From assembly GCA_021789755.1 (NCBI GenBank), contig JAJYJD010000187.1:1-6931 (forward strand): a stretch of DNA of 6,931 nucleotides, given 5' to 3'. The notes below the pieces were generated by a model, which saw only the letters and a list, made by a program, of their open reading frames with translations, searched no databases and was not told the origin of the DNA. Of this stretch, positions 1 through 5,921 are shown piece by piece (position 1 is the first letter of the stretch; each line of letters opens with the position of its first letter). Position numbers and translations under genes: made by a program. Source of the stretch: Bacteroidota bacterium. GTDB taxonomy: Bacteria; Bacteroidota; Ignavibacteria; Kryptoniales; JAKASW01.

Positions 1-1
1 G

Positions 2-196
2 CCAAAAGACACCCATGTCACTCTTAAGATCTACGACATACTGGGCCGAGAGGTAGCAACAGTGGTTGATGGCCAACAGACAGCAGGGTACCATGAAGTC
101 GAATTCGACGGATCGCGATTCGCCAGCGGTGTTTACTTCTATAGGCTGGCAACGCCAACATATTCCAAGGTTCGCAAGATGATTTTGATGAAGTAA
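2..196 (+). CDS. C-terminal end of a secreted protein with T9SS type A sorting domain (5' truncated by the window)
   Basis: Reading frame 2 is open from the window edge to the TAA at 194-196, giving 64 residues with no start in view. It matches the type A C-terminal sorting domain that directs proteins through the type IX secretion system of Bacteroidota and relatives. Visible hallmarks are the strand beginning VTLKIYDILGREVAT, then a glycine-tyrosine turn (TAGYHEVEFDG), then the closing SGVYFYRL block and a basic C-terminal end, KVRKMILMK. In this family the tail is recognised at the outer membrane and usually cleaved off while the cargo is released or anchored to the surface. The cargo itself lies outside the window, so its activity is unknown. 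The gene ends 26 bases before a strong terminator and converges on the histidine kinase gene. Confidence in the domain is high; the rest of the protein cannot be judged. Confidence 0.93.
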   Translation, partial: PKDTHVTLKIYDILGREVATVVDGQQTAGYHEVEFDGSRFASGVYFYRLATPTYSKVRKMILMK

Positions 197-222
197 GCTG
201 AGACTGTTTACATTCCGCTTAC

Positions 223-259
223 AAGTCCCGCTGCGAGAAATCGCGGCGGGACTTTTTTT
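223..259 (+). terminator. Rho-independent terminator of the sorting-domain gene
   Basis: A 14-bp stem (223-236 with 241-254, a single G-T wobble) closes on a GAAA tetraloop at 237-240. The 3' arm runs straight into seven Ts at 253-259, followed by another short T run. It begins 27 bases after the TAA of the upstream gene on the same strand, exactly where a terminator is expected. On the opposite strand the stem is preceded by As, so it could also act on the converging kinase transcript, but that strand lacks a comparable T run (only a short TTGT after the stem). Confidence 0.93.
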
Positions 260-566
260 GCTTTTGTTAAAGGTTGTTGACAAAAAGAAAGGTGAGATTG
301 TCTTTATCAGTAGACCGAGCTGTGAGCGGAAGATAATTTGCAGTCACTGATTATTGGACCAAAGTGTTTACCGAGTTTGTGTGTATCGATGCACAAAGCA
401 TTCTCACCTCTCGCGATTTTCCTGCAAATTATCGGGAATTTCAGGTGCAAAAAGTTGATAGAACTGGACAGGTCGAGGAGCCGATTCCGACACGGAGACG
501 CGGACAAACTACGGAGCGCGTCATCGATTCGCCGCGTCCGAAGGTCCGGCGAGAAATCGGTTTCCG
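260..566. other. Intergenic region between convergent genes, no supported gene
   Basis: About 300 bases separate the plus-strand terminator from the stop codon of the minus-strand kinase. Short open frames exist on both strands (for example 338-667 plus and 307-507 minus), but they lack a Shine-Dalgarno site, resemble no family I know and overlap each other, so I do not call them. The stretch holds the 12-bp inverted repeat listed separately and a GC-rich 7-bp inverted repeat (GACGCGG at 497-503 with CCGCGTC at 532-538, 28-base loop) just beyond the kinase stop. No U-tract follows that second repeat, so no clear terminator for the kinase is visible. Confidence 0.6.
332..433. repeat. 12-bp perfect inverted repeat enclosing a smaller hairpin
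   Basis: GATAATTTGCAG at 332-343 is the exact reverse complement of CTGCAAATTATC at 422-433, with 78 bases between the arms. Inside, bases 380-385 pair with 390-395 (one wobble) around a TCGA loop at 386-389. A second, shorter pairing is possible between AGGTGAGA at 290-297 and TCTCACCT at 402-409, which would interlock with the first. The element could be a folded RNA, a decayed repeat or chance. The arms carry no transposase or target duplication. Confidence 0.5.
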
Positions 567-2900
567 TCAGGAGCCCTTCAGCGCCGAGTGGACAACCTGC
601 AGGAGTTTGTCGGCGGTGTAAGGTTTGGGAAGAAAGGCATTTGGTGCGGCAGCATCCTCCAGGTTGAGATGGTCTTCGATCACAATTCCACTCGAAGCAA
701 TGACCTTCACGTCCGGGTTGAGTTTGCGAAGTGCCCTTATGGTTCGCGGGCCGTCCATGACAGGCATAGCGATATCCATGATTACCAAAGACACGTCATT
801 TCTTTTTTCCGCGAAAAGCGCGACGGCTTCCGTGCCGTCTGTCGCAGTGAGCACGCGATAGCCGAAGGCCTCGAGAGTCTGCCTGGTAATCTGGCACACA
901 GAAACCTCGTCATCGACAACCATGAGCAGCTCGCCATGTCCGGACAGCATCTGCACATCGGGTTGACCGGGTTTCTCCATTTCCGAGGTTTCAATCGCCG
1001 GGAGATAGACTTTGAACGTGGTGCTCTTGCCAATTTCGCTTTCCACCGTAATGAATCCGCCGTGGCTCTTTGCGATCGAGTGTACGATCGATAAACCGAG
1101 ACCTGTTCCCTTGCCGACTTCCCTGGTCGTAAAGAAAGGTTCGAATATGTGTTCTTTCACTTCGCGGGACATTCCGATGCCGGTGTCCTGGACAGTGAGG
1201 AGGACATACGGTCCCGGTTTGGCACCGGGCTTCATGACTGCAAACTGCTCGTCGATCATGATGTTGTCGGCCGAGATGTAAAGGATACCTCCATCCGGCA
1301 TGGCATCCCGCGCGTTTACTCCAAGGTTCATCACCAGTTGGTTGATGCGCGTTGCATCTCCGTTGATCAGCCAGAGAGCCTTAGGAATATTCTCCACAAT
1401 TGCGATCGACTTAGGGAATGTCTCTTTCATGAGAGACACGGCTTCCTTGACGATATGGCGGGGCTGGATCAGCATCGTGCCCCCTTCCACGCCGCGGGCG
1501 AACGTCAGCACCTGTTTGACAATATCCCGGCCTCTCATGAGACTAGAGCTGATACTTTTCAGAATTGCGAGCCCTCTTTCATCCATCTGAATTCTCTTCA
1601 ATGCTTCGACGCCGAGGATCACCGGGGTGAGGACGTTATTGAGATCGTGAGATATTCCGCTCGCAAGAGTGCCGAGGCTTTCTATTCTCTGATTCCTGAA
1701 ATACTGCTCTTCGACGGTTCTCTTCTCCGTTATATCCCTGCTGACAATGACGGCGTTTCTTAATACTCCGTTATCGTCCCTTACGGCTTTCCCTCGTGCC
1801 TCAACAAACCTGACGCTGCCATCGGGAGCCACCAGCCTGAACTCGATTCGCTGGTCGAGTCCCGAGTCCAGCCCTTCGTTAAGAGCTCTCTTTACTCGTT
1901 CACGATCGTCCGGGTGCACTATCTCAAACACTTCTTTACCCAGAAGCGTATCCGGGTCGCTTATGATGCTCTTGTAGGATGGATTCACATAGACATGTCT
2001 TCCCCTGACATCGAGGACGGCGATGAGATCAGGAACATTCTCCGAGATCAGACGAAACTTCTCCTCGCTCTGCCAGATTCCCTCTTCGGGGAGGCTTTCG
2101 GTCATCTTCCTGAAGCTCCCATGTACCAGGTGCTTCGAATCCTTCATTACCAGGCTCAAGTCCATTTCGCCGCTTACGGTCAAACCGTCTTTGCTTTTGA
2201 GTACCGCCCTCCTGGTAAGCCTGCCGGCTTTTCTTATCTTCTTGAGATTTTCCTCCCATACAACCTTGGTGAACCCCGGCTCCAGATCGTGGAGAGTCAG
2301 CCGCCGCACCTCGTCATCAGTATACCCCGTCGCATCGCAGAAGGCTTTGTTCATGCTGAGGATTCTTCCGTCAGTATCGGTGAAGAACATCGGAAATGGA
2401 ATAAGATCGTAGTACGCTTCTCCACTCTTCTCACGTCCAGCCGATTGGCTCTTCTGACGGAGCGGTGCCCTTTTGTCGCCGGTTATCCCTGCCGGCGGTG
2501 ATCCGTGCTGTATGTCTTTCATCCCCGTAACGTTGGTGGAGTGGAGCAGGACATAAGTCTCCCGGTCAGCGGGATTGAACATAGGCACGGCGTGAGTCAG
2601 GAACCTCCTCCCCTCGTATTCTGCTTCGAATGAAACGGTTTCTCCTTCCAGCACCCTGTCAAGATTGCTGAGGATCAACGCCGCCGTTTTTTTGTCGACT
2701 ATATCTACTACGGATTTGTTCGCCGGGAATGGCTTGATATCGCCCCGTTTCCTCCCCTTGCTGTGTGTGCTGAACAGGTATTTCAGGTCTCTGCTGAACA
2801 GATGGAGCTCGCCCGCTGGAAAATAGCGGGCAATTGTACTGAACCACGCCTTCAGCGCCGACAGTTCCTGACGGGAAGTTTTCCCATCCGCGTCCCTCAT
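567..2900 (-). CDS. Triple-PAS hybrid sensor histidine kinase with C-terminal receiver domain
   Basis: This 777-residue protein has no signal peptide or membrane segment, so it should sense in the cytoplasm. An N-terminal PAS-like domain (about 20-130) is followed by PAS domains at about 161-268 and 278-397. The dimerisation/phosphoacceptor helix has His418 in SHDLNNVLTP. The ATPase domain (about 515-634) shows the N box around Asn529, G1 DTGIGM (572-577), F box FEPFFTT and G2 GKGTGLGL (596-603). The receiver (about 656-774) keeps Asp663/Asp664, the phosphorylatable Asp709 in IMDIAMP, Ser736/Ser737 and Lys759. All residues for ATP binding, autophosphorylation and transfer to the attached receiver are present. 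The ATG at 2900 is preceded by a strong GGAGGAG. No DNA-binding regulator lies beside it in the window, so it is an orphan whose ligand and final output cannot be read from the sequence. The family call is secure. Confidence 0.95.
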   Translation of the reverse strand: MRDADGKTSRQELSALKAWFSTIARYFPAGELHLFSRDLKYLFSTHSKGRKRGDIKPFPANKSVVDIVDKKTAALILSNLDRVLEGETVSFEAEYEGRRFLTHAVPMFNPADRETYVLLHSTNVTGMKDIQHGSPPAGITGDKRAPLRQKSQSAGREKSGEAYYDLIPFPMFFTDTDGRILSMNKAFCDATGYTDDEVRRLTLHDLEPGFTKVVWEENLKKIRKAGRLTRRAVLKSKDGLTVSGEMDLSLVMKDSKHLVHGSFRKMTESLPEEGIWQSEEKFRLISENVPDLIAVLDVRGRHVYVNPSYKSIISDPDTLLGKEVFEIVHPDDRERVKRALNEGLDSGLDQRIEFRLVAPDGSVRFVEARGKAVRDDNGVLRNAVIVSRDITEKRTVEEQYFRNQRIESLGTLASGISHDLNNVLTPVILGVEALKRIQMDERGLAILKSISSSLMRGRDIVKQVLTFARGVEGGTMLIQPRHIVKEAVSLMKETFPKSIAIVENIPKALWLINGDATRINQLVMNLGVNARDAMPDGGILYISADNIMIDEQFAVMKPGAKPGPYVLLTVQDTGIGMSREVKEHIFEPFFTTREVGKGTGLGLSIVHSIAKSHGGFITVESEIGKSTTFKVYLPAIETSEMEKPGQPDVQMLSGHGELLMVVDDEVSVCQITRQTLEAFGYRVLTATDGTEAVALFAEKRNDVSLVIMDIAMPVMDGPRTIRALRKLNPDVKVIASSGIVIEDHLNLEDAAAPNAFLPKPYTADKLLQVVHSALKGS

Positions 2901-2903
2901 GCT

Positions 2904-2910
2904 CTCCTCC
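2904..2910 (-). promoter_or_regulatory. Shine-Dalgarno site of the hybrid kinase
   Basis: On the minus strand GGAGGAG stands three bases before the ATG at 2900, with the GGAGG core eight to twelve bases away. This near-perfect site fixes the kinase start and argues against any upstream extension of the frame. Confidence 0.75.
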
Positions 2911-3093
2911 AGAGGTTTCTTCCGGCAGAACGATCAATACGAGTCCCTCTCGACCGACACAAATGGCTTATCCGCCGACAGCGATCGGGAGCAGCTCGAT
3001 ACCGTCAATTCCGGGATAAGCTGTCCCGCATACTCGGTAACCCGGGTCACTAAGAAGGCGAATTCCGGTATCCCGGACCCTTCTGCCACCAAC

Positions 3094-3125
3094 CAAAGAT
3101 ACGCATATTCTCAAGAAATGTGCAA
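3094..3125 (-). promoter_or_regulatory. Candidate Bacteroidota-type promoter for the kinase
   Basis: On the minus strand TATCTTTG (complement of 3094-3101) matches the Bacteroidota -7 consensus TAnnTTTG exactly. A TTG (complement of 3123-3125) lies 21 bases upstream, slightly longer than the usual 19. It would give a leader of about 190 bases before the kinase ATG. One exact match to six fixed bases is close to what chance predicts for this much intergenic DNA, so this is only a candidate. Confidence 0.25.
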
Positions 3126-3158
3126 AAATCACCCCGGCTCACCTATTGAACGGAGTGA
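3124..3158 (-). terminator. Weak terminator-like hairpin downstream of the methyltransferase gene
   Basis: Read on the minus strand, an 8-bp stem (3158-3151 with 3136-3129, one wobble) with a 14-base loop is followed at once by five Ts (complement of 3124-3128). It lies about 190 bases after the methyltransferase stop and directly before the candidate kinase promoter. That is a sensible order for ending one unit and beginning the next. The long loop and short stem make it a weak prediction. Confidence 0.35.
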
Positions 3159-3343
3159 ATGCAAGACCCGCAACCCGCCGGACCACTTTCCTTGAGGATT
3201 CCCAGCTACATTACTTTGGCCTATTTTGCAGGAAAAACAAAAGGAAGCAAATGAAAACCCAGTTCGGATTAGTGATCCGACTCAATAGACTGTCGGCGGC
3301 CTGGAGTTCGGCTTCAAGAACGTGATCTTGGGATTCTTTATTG

Positions 3344-3988
3344 TCACAACTTCTCATAACGAAGGATCCCGAATTTAATCACCCCGAATTTGTGGGAAGC
3401 AGGTACTTCAGAGAGCTCGATTCCCCTCACGGAGAAGTTCTCGCGAACAATTTTGTCCAGTTCAGTTAAAGAAAAATTCCGTTCAGCGTGGCTGCGCAAT
3501 TCCAGGTTGATGACCTGATCATAAGCCCTGACCAGCCTTTTTGTGAAGGGCCTACTTTGATCGATCAAGTCTTCCAAGATAACAATGCGCCCGCCTTTTC
3601 TCATTACTCTGAATGCTTCCGACAGGACCTCAAATGGATTTTGCATGTGGTGTAACGCCCATATCAGAAGCACTCCATCGAATGAGTCGTGCTTGAAGGG
3701 CAGAGATCTGCCGTCCCCCAACAGATAAGGATTCTTTGGATTAATCCTGTTCCCTAGCCTGCGATAATCGACATTATCCATACCTACCACATTACATCTC
3801 GTGGCACTTTGAATTGCTTTGGTGACGTCGCCTACCCCCGAGCCAATATCAAGCAGACCGCCCCCGGCAGAAAACCATTCCTCCGCGCGGAATCTCCTTA
3901 CAAACCAGCGATCACGATTTTCTTCAAGAATTGTGAAAAGCGGCAGCCACCTGTCGGACCAATAAACAATCTTCTGAATTGTATTCAC
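3344..3988 (-). CDS. Class I SAM-dependent methyltransferase (Methyltransf_11 type)
   Basis: This 214-residue protein has the Rossmann-fold SAM site. Motif I is LLDIGSGVG at residues 45-53, the acidic residue ending strand 2 is Asp71 in VVGMD, motif III is GDGRSLPF at 91-98, and motif IV is FDGVLLIWALHHM at 103-115, followed by an RVMRKGGRIVILED strand at 127-140. It should transfer a methyl group from SAM in the cytoplasm. The C-terminal third does not tell me the substrate; small molecule, lipid/quinone or other are all possible. The start is GTG at 3988 with no purine-rich ribosome binding site: the minus strand just upstream is pyrimidine-rich (CCTTTCCCCC). The frame stays open only to a TAG about 35 bases further up, without an ATG. 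It lies 77 bases behind the 2-TM gene on the same strand, separated by two hairpins, and may be co-transcribed. Fold call secure, function unknown. Confidence 0.9.
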   Translation of the reverse strand: MNTIQKIVYWSDRWLPLFTILEENRDRWFVRRFRAEEWFSAGGGLLDIGSGVGDVTKAIQSATRCNVVGMDNVDYRRLGNRINPKNPYLLGDGRSLPFKHDSFDGVLLIWALHHMQNPFEVLSEAFRVMRKGGRIVILEDLIDQSRPFTKRLVRAYDQVINLELRSHAERNFSLTELDKIVRENFSVRGIELSEVPASHKFGVIKFGILRYEKL

Positions 3989-4004
3989 TGGGGGAAAGGA
4001 GGGG

Positions 4005-4041
4005 TTAGCTGCCGAGCGCAGCTAAGAGAAGGTGTCTTCTC
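4005..4041 (-). repeat. Two directly abutting hairpins between the 2-TM and methyltransferase genes
   Basis: TTAGCTGC at 4005-4012 pairs perfectly with GCAGCTAA at 4018-4025 around a five-base loop. The next base begins a second perfect hairpin, GAGAAG at 4026-4031 with CTTCTC at 4036-4041 and a four-base loop. Neither is followed by a T run on either strand. The pair lies 16 bases upstream of the GTG start of the methyltransferase, so on a shared transcript it would sit in that gene's leader. It may act as an RNA-processing or translation-control structure. Confidence 0.55.
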
Positions 4042-4065
4042 ACGACGCATACCCGGATTTCCATA

Positions 4066-4458
4066 TTATTGTTTCGCTTCCTTGTATTCCAGTTCTTCGA
4101 TTTCAATAAGTATCTTGACTAGTTGAGCATCATCCATCTTATCACGTTCACCCAGCAAGGCCTGATGACTTTTATTTGAAAGAAGCTTATTGTGCTCAGT
4201 CTTGTCGGCAACGCGGAAGATAAGCGGCAAAATGGCGAACGCAACCCCGAAAAAGGAAAGCGCAAGAACAAGCTTGTTCATCTCGCCCTGTGATTCCGTC
4301 GGTAGCGTCGGAATGATCAACAAGCCTGTCGGAATACCCAACGATATTATAATACTGAGGGCCTGAGAGTAATCCCTAAGTATGCGGTTCACTGTGTACC
4401 ATCGATGATGATGACGGTACTTCCTTTCCAACTCTTCCCTCGGATCAAAGTTATCCAT
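4066..4458 (-). CDS. Small two-transmembrane protein, function unknown, possibly SLATT-like
   Basis: I do not recognise this protein with certainty. From the ATG at 4458 it has 130 residues. A basic, histidine-rich N-terminal helix (RKYRHHHRWYTVNRILRDY) leads into a membrane helix at about 33-51. A short loop follows, then a second helix at about 62-82. The charged C-terminal helical tail contains a histidine soon after the membrane (TEHNKLL) and ends in an acidic coiled-coil-like stretch. This layout recalls SLATT/DUF4231 two-helix membrane proteins, known as effectors in nucleotide-signalled defence modules, but I see no partner synthetase and the match is by architecture only. I chose the ATG because AAAGGAA lies about 10 bases before it. 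The GTG at 4467, which would add three residues, overlaps that site too closely. The gene is AT-richer in places than the neighbouring dehydrogenase. Existence likely; role unknown. Confidence 0.75.
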   Translation of the reverse strand: MDNFDPREELERKYRHHHRWYTVNRILRDYSQALSIIISLGIPTGLLIIPTLPTESQGEMNKLVLALSFFGVAFAILPLIFRVADKTEHNKLLSNKSHQALLGERDKMDDAQLVKILIEIEELEYKEAKQ

Positions 4459-4560
4459 ATGAGACACATTCCTTTCAGCCTGCAGGGCCTTTGAGATATT
4501 AGACGCTGACCAAAATGCTCGTCGAATTTAATACACTCGTTCCAAAATACATAAGTCGCT

Positions 4561-4662
4561 GCGCCGTTCGACGGCTGCATTTCCCTTTCCCATCGCACCG
4601 CAATTGTTCACTGACACAAAACAATTGCAGCTTCCGGCGGATAGAATAACAAACGTCGGAAG
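4561..4662 (-). repeat. Cluster of three inverted repeats in the dehydrogenase to 2-TM intergenic region
   Basis: Three stems lie in a row. GCCGT at 4563-4567 pairs with ACGGC at 4571-4575 (with flanking GC pairs past a bulge). GCAATTGTT at 4600-4608 pairs perfectly with AACAATTGC at 4620-4628. CTTCCGGCG at 4631-4639 pairs with CGTCGGAAG at 4654-4662 with one wobble. No T run follows any of them on the minus strand, so they are not standard intrinsic terminators. They occupy the 3' side of the dehydrogenase gene and the leader of the 2-TM gene. The rest of 4459-4699 shows no gene I can support. Confidence 0.5.
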
Positions 4663-4699
4663 TAATCGCTCAGAGATATTAACAAGCAAAACTAGAGCT

Positions 4700-5800
4700 C
4701 TACCATTCAACCACTGCTTTTATTTCATCATCTGCGTGGTGCTGAAAGGCGGATTTGAAGTCGTCGAGTCGGTGCCTGTTCGTGATGAGCTTGTTCAGAT
4801 GGTCTCCCCACAGGAGCCGGGCATGTGCGAGATCCTCGACGGCCAGCTGAAAGTGGTCCCGTGCCGCGTTTACGCTTCCTATCATAACCTGGTTCTTCAG
4901 TACGAGACGCCGGATAAGATCCGCGCCATCGATTTGCAGGGGACGGTCTCCGCCGGGAACTCCGGTAAGTACATAAACGCCGTTCATGGCAAGCGTGTCG
5001 AGAAGGTTGAACTCCACAGGCGCTACGCCTGTCGCATCGAGAACGAGATCCATCGGCACGACGGAATCGGCAACTTTCTGAGCCGGGACTTTCCTCCCAT
5101 CAATATATTTTCCGCCGATCTTCTCAAGCCATTGCGGGCGGACGCTGTTCTCATCGACGATATCCATCCCATAGACCTCCGCGCCGCGGAGGCGAAGCGC
5201 TACCGAAGCGAGAAGTCCGATCGGGCCCAGACCCGCGACAAGACATTTCCTTCCGTACAGCCAGTCGGGCGTCGCTCCCGCGTCCGGCAGACGGGATGTT
5301 TGAATCCTGACGGCTTCGTCGATCGCCTTCTCCGCAACGGATGTCGGCTCGGTCAGGACCCCTACCGGCTCCAGCTCGGAGGGAACGTGCACTATGTACT
5401 GCTCCCTGTCGACTACGAATTCGGTCTGGTAACCGTCCAATCCCCAAATCCCTCGCTCGTGATACTGGCCGGTCATACACATGTCCGAACGATTCATCAT
5501 ACACGGCAGGCATTTGCCGCAACCGCGTCTCACCGTTAATACCACGTAGTCGCCCGGCTTCACTCTCGTTACGGATTTCCCGACCTCGACGACCTTCCCG
5601 AACATTTCGTGTCCGAGCACAAGATCGGCACTTCCCTGCGGCGCGAGCGATCTTCCTCCGGCAGCCTCCTCGCGGTCGGTTCCGCAGATACCGACTCGAA
5701 CAATCTTAACCTTTACTTCATCAGGCGCATTTACCTTAGGTTCCGGGCGATCGACAAGTTGAATAGAAGTCGTTCCCGGCTTCAACGAAATAGCTTTCAT
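4700..5800 (-). CDS. Zinc-dependent glucose 1-dehydrogenase-type MDR oxidoreductase
   Basis: This complete 366-residue medium-chain dehydrogenase fits the archaeal-type glucose 1-dehydrogenase group. These enzymes oxidise aldoses, chiefly glucose, at C1 to the lactone in the cytoplasm with NAD(P). The catalytic zinc site shows Cys39 in GICGTD, His64-Glu65 in LGHE and Glu151 in LTEP. The structural zinc cysteines are Cys94, 97, 100 and 108 in the RRGCGKCLPC segment and beyond, followed by the group's TG..HERGI...DG pattern. The cofactor fold carries GLGPIG at 190-195 and an acidic Asp213 at the end of strand 2, which suggests NAD use or dual specificity rather than strict NADP. The ATG at 5800 has TGGAG five bases upstream. 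It lies 121 bases after the NPCBM-protein gene on the same strand. Another sugar or sugar alcohol as substrate is possible; the fold and zinc chemistry are secure. Confidence 0.9.
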   Translation of the reverse strand: MKAISLKPGTTSIQLVDRPEPKVNAPDEVKVKIVRVGICGTDREEAAGGRSLAPQGSADLVLGHEMFGKVVEVGKSVTRVKPGDYVVLTVRRGCGKCLPCMMNRSDMCMTGQYHERGIWGLDGYQTEFVVDREQYIVHVPSELEPVGVLTEPTSVAEKAIDEAVRIQTSRLPDAGATPDWLYGRKCLVAGLGPIGLLASVALRLRGAEVYGMDIVDENSVRPQWLEKIGGKYIDGRKVPAQKVADSVVPMDLVLDATGVAPVEFNLLDTLAMNGVYVLTGVPGGDRPLQIDGADLIRRLVLKNQVMIGSVNAARDHFQLAVEDLAHARLLWGDHLNKLITNRHRLDDFKSAFQHHADDEIKAVVEW

Positions 5801-5805
5801 GATTA

Positions 5806-5810
5806 CTCCA
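5806..5810 (-). promoter_or_regulatory. Shine-Dalgarno site of the dehydrogenase
   Basis: TGGAG on the minus strand, five bases before the ATG at 5800, supports that start. The dehydrogenase family's N-terminus (MKAI...) also begins exactly there. Confidence 0.65.
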
Positions 5811-5890
5811 GAATGAATGAGAAAATTTCAACGTAAGGGCAAAATAACACGGGGCCTCTAATACAGTCCGGTTGTGCCGCTTCTTACACC

Positions 5891-5911
5891 GTTCCCCAGT
5901 GGACAGAGAAC
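5891..5911 (-). repeat. Small hairpin just after the NPCBM-protein stop
   Basis: On the minus strand GTTCTCT (complement of 5911-5905) can pair with GGGGAAC (complement of 5897-5891), seven pairs including two wobbles, with a seven-base loop. It follows the stop codon by about ten bases but has no T run, so it is a poor terminator. It may instead leave the dehydrogenase on the same transcript. Confidence 0.3.
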
Positions 5912-5921
5912 TGCCTCGCCT

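Larger units (their letters stand above)
2911..3343. other. 433-base intergenic region upstream of the kinase, no confident gene
   Basis: Between the kinase ribosome binding site and the methyltransferase stop I see no frame with family similarity. Plus-strand open frames (2763-3053, 2899-3195) are serine/proline/arginine-rich and unsupported. Non-coding signals include the candidate promoter and terminator listed separately. There is also an 8-bp inverted repeat, CCGGGATA at 3011-3018 with TATCCCGG at 3069-3076, and a small hairpin, TCGGAT at 3264-3269 with ATCCGA at 3275-3280. This long 5' region would be transcribed as a leader if the candidate promoter is used. Confidence 0.5.

Noticed and set aside
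277..308. TTGACA at 277-282 as a sigma-70-type -35 box
   Set aside because: No acceptable -10 element follows at 16-18 bases, no gene lies downstream on that strand, and this lineage generally uses a different promoter consensus.
497..538. GACGCGG/CCGCGTC inverted repeat as the kinase terminator
   Set aside because: The loop is 28 bases and no T run follows on the minus strand.
1149..2501. Plus-strand open frames of 204 and 195 codons
   Set aside because: Both are antisense to the PAS and kinase domains of the hybrid kinase and show no recognisable domain.
2901..3060. Upstream extension of the kinase as a frameshifted receiver domain (a minus-strand frame reads YPGIDGIELL)
   Set aside because: The resemblance is only a few residues, a stop interrupts the frame shortly after, no phosphorylation-site context is present, and the kinase has a strong ribosome binding site at its own ATG.
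3011..3076. CCGGGATA/TATCCCGG inverted repeat and paired AATTCCGG copies as an operator
   Set aside because: Eight-base matches with a 50-base gap in GC-rich DNA have several alternative pairings and are close to chance; no regulator is linked.
4604..5539. Long plus-strand open frame of 311 codons
   Set aside because: It lies antisense to the dehydrogenase, whose zinc and cofactor motifs are unmistakable on the minus strand. The plus-strand translation shows no family pattern and is a GC-driven shadow.
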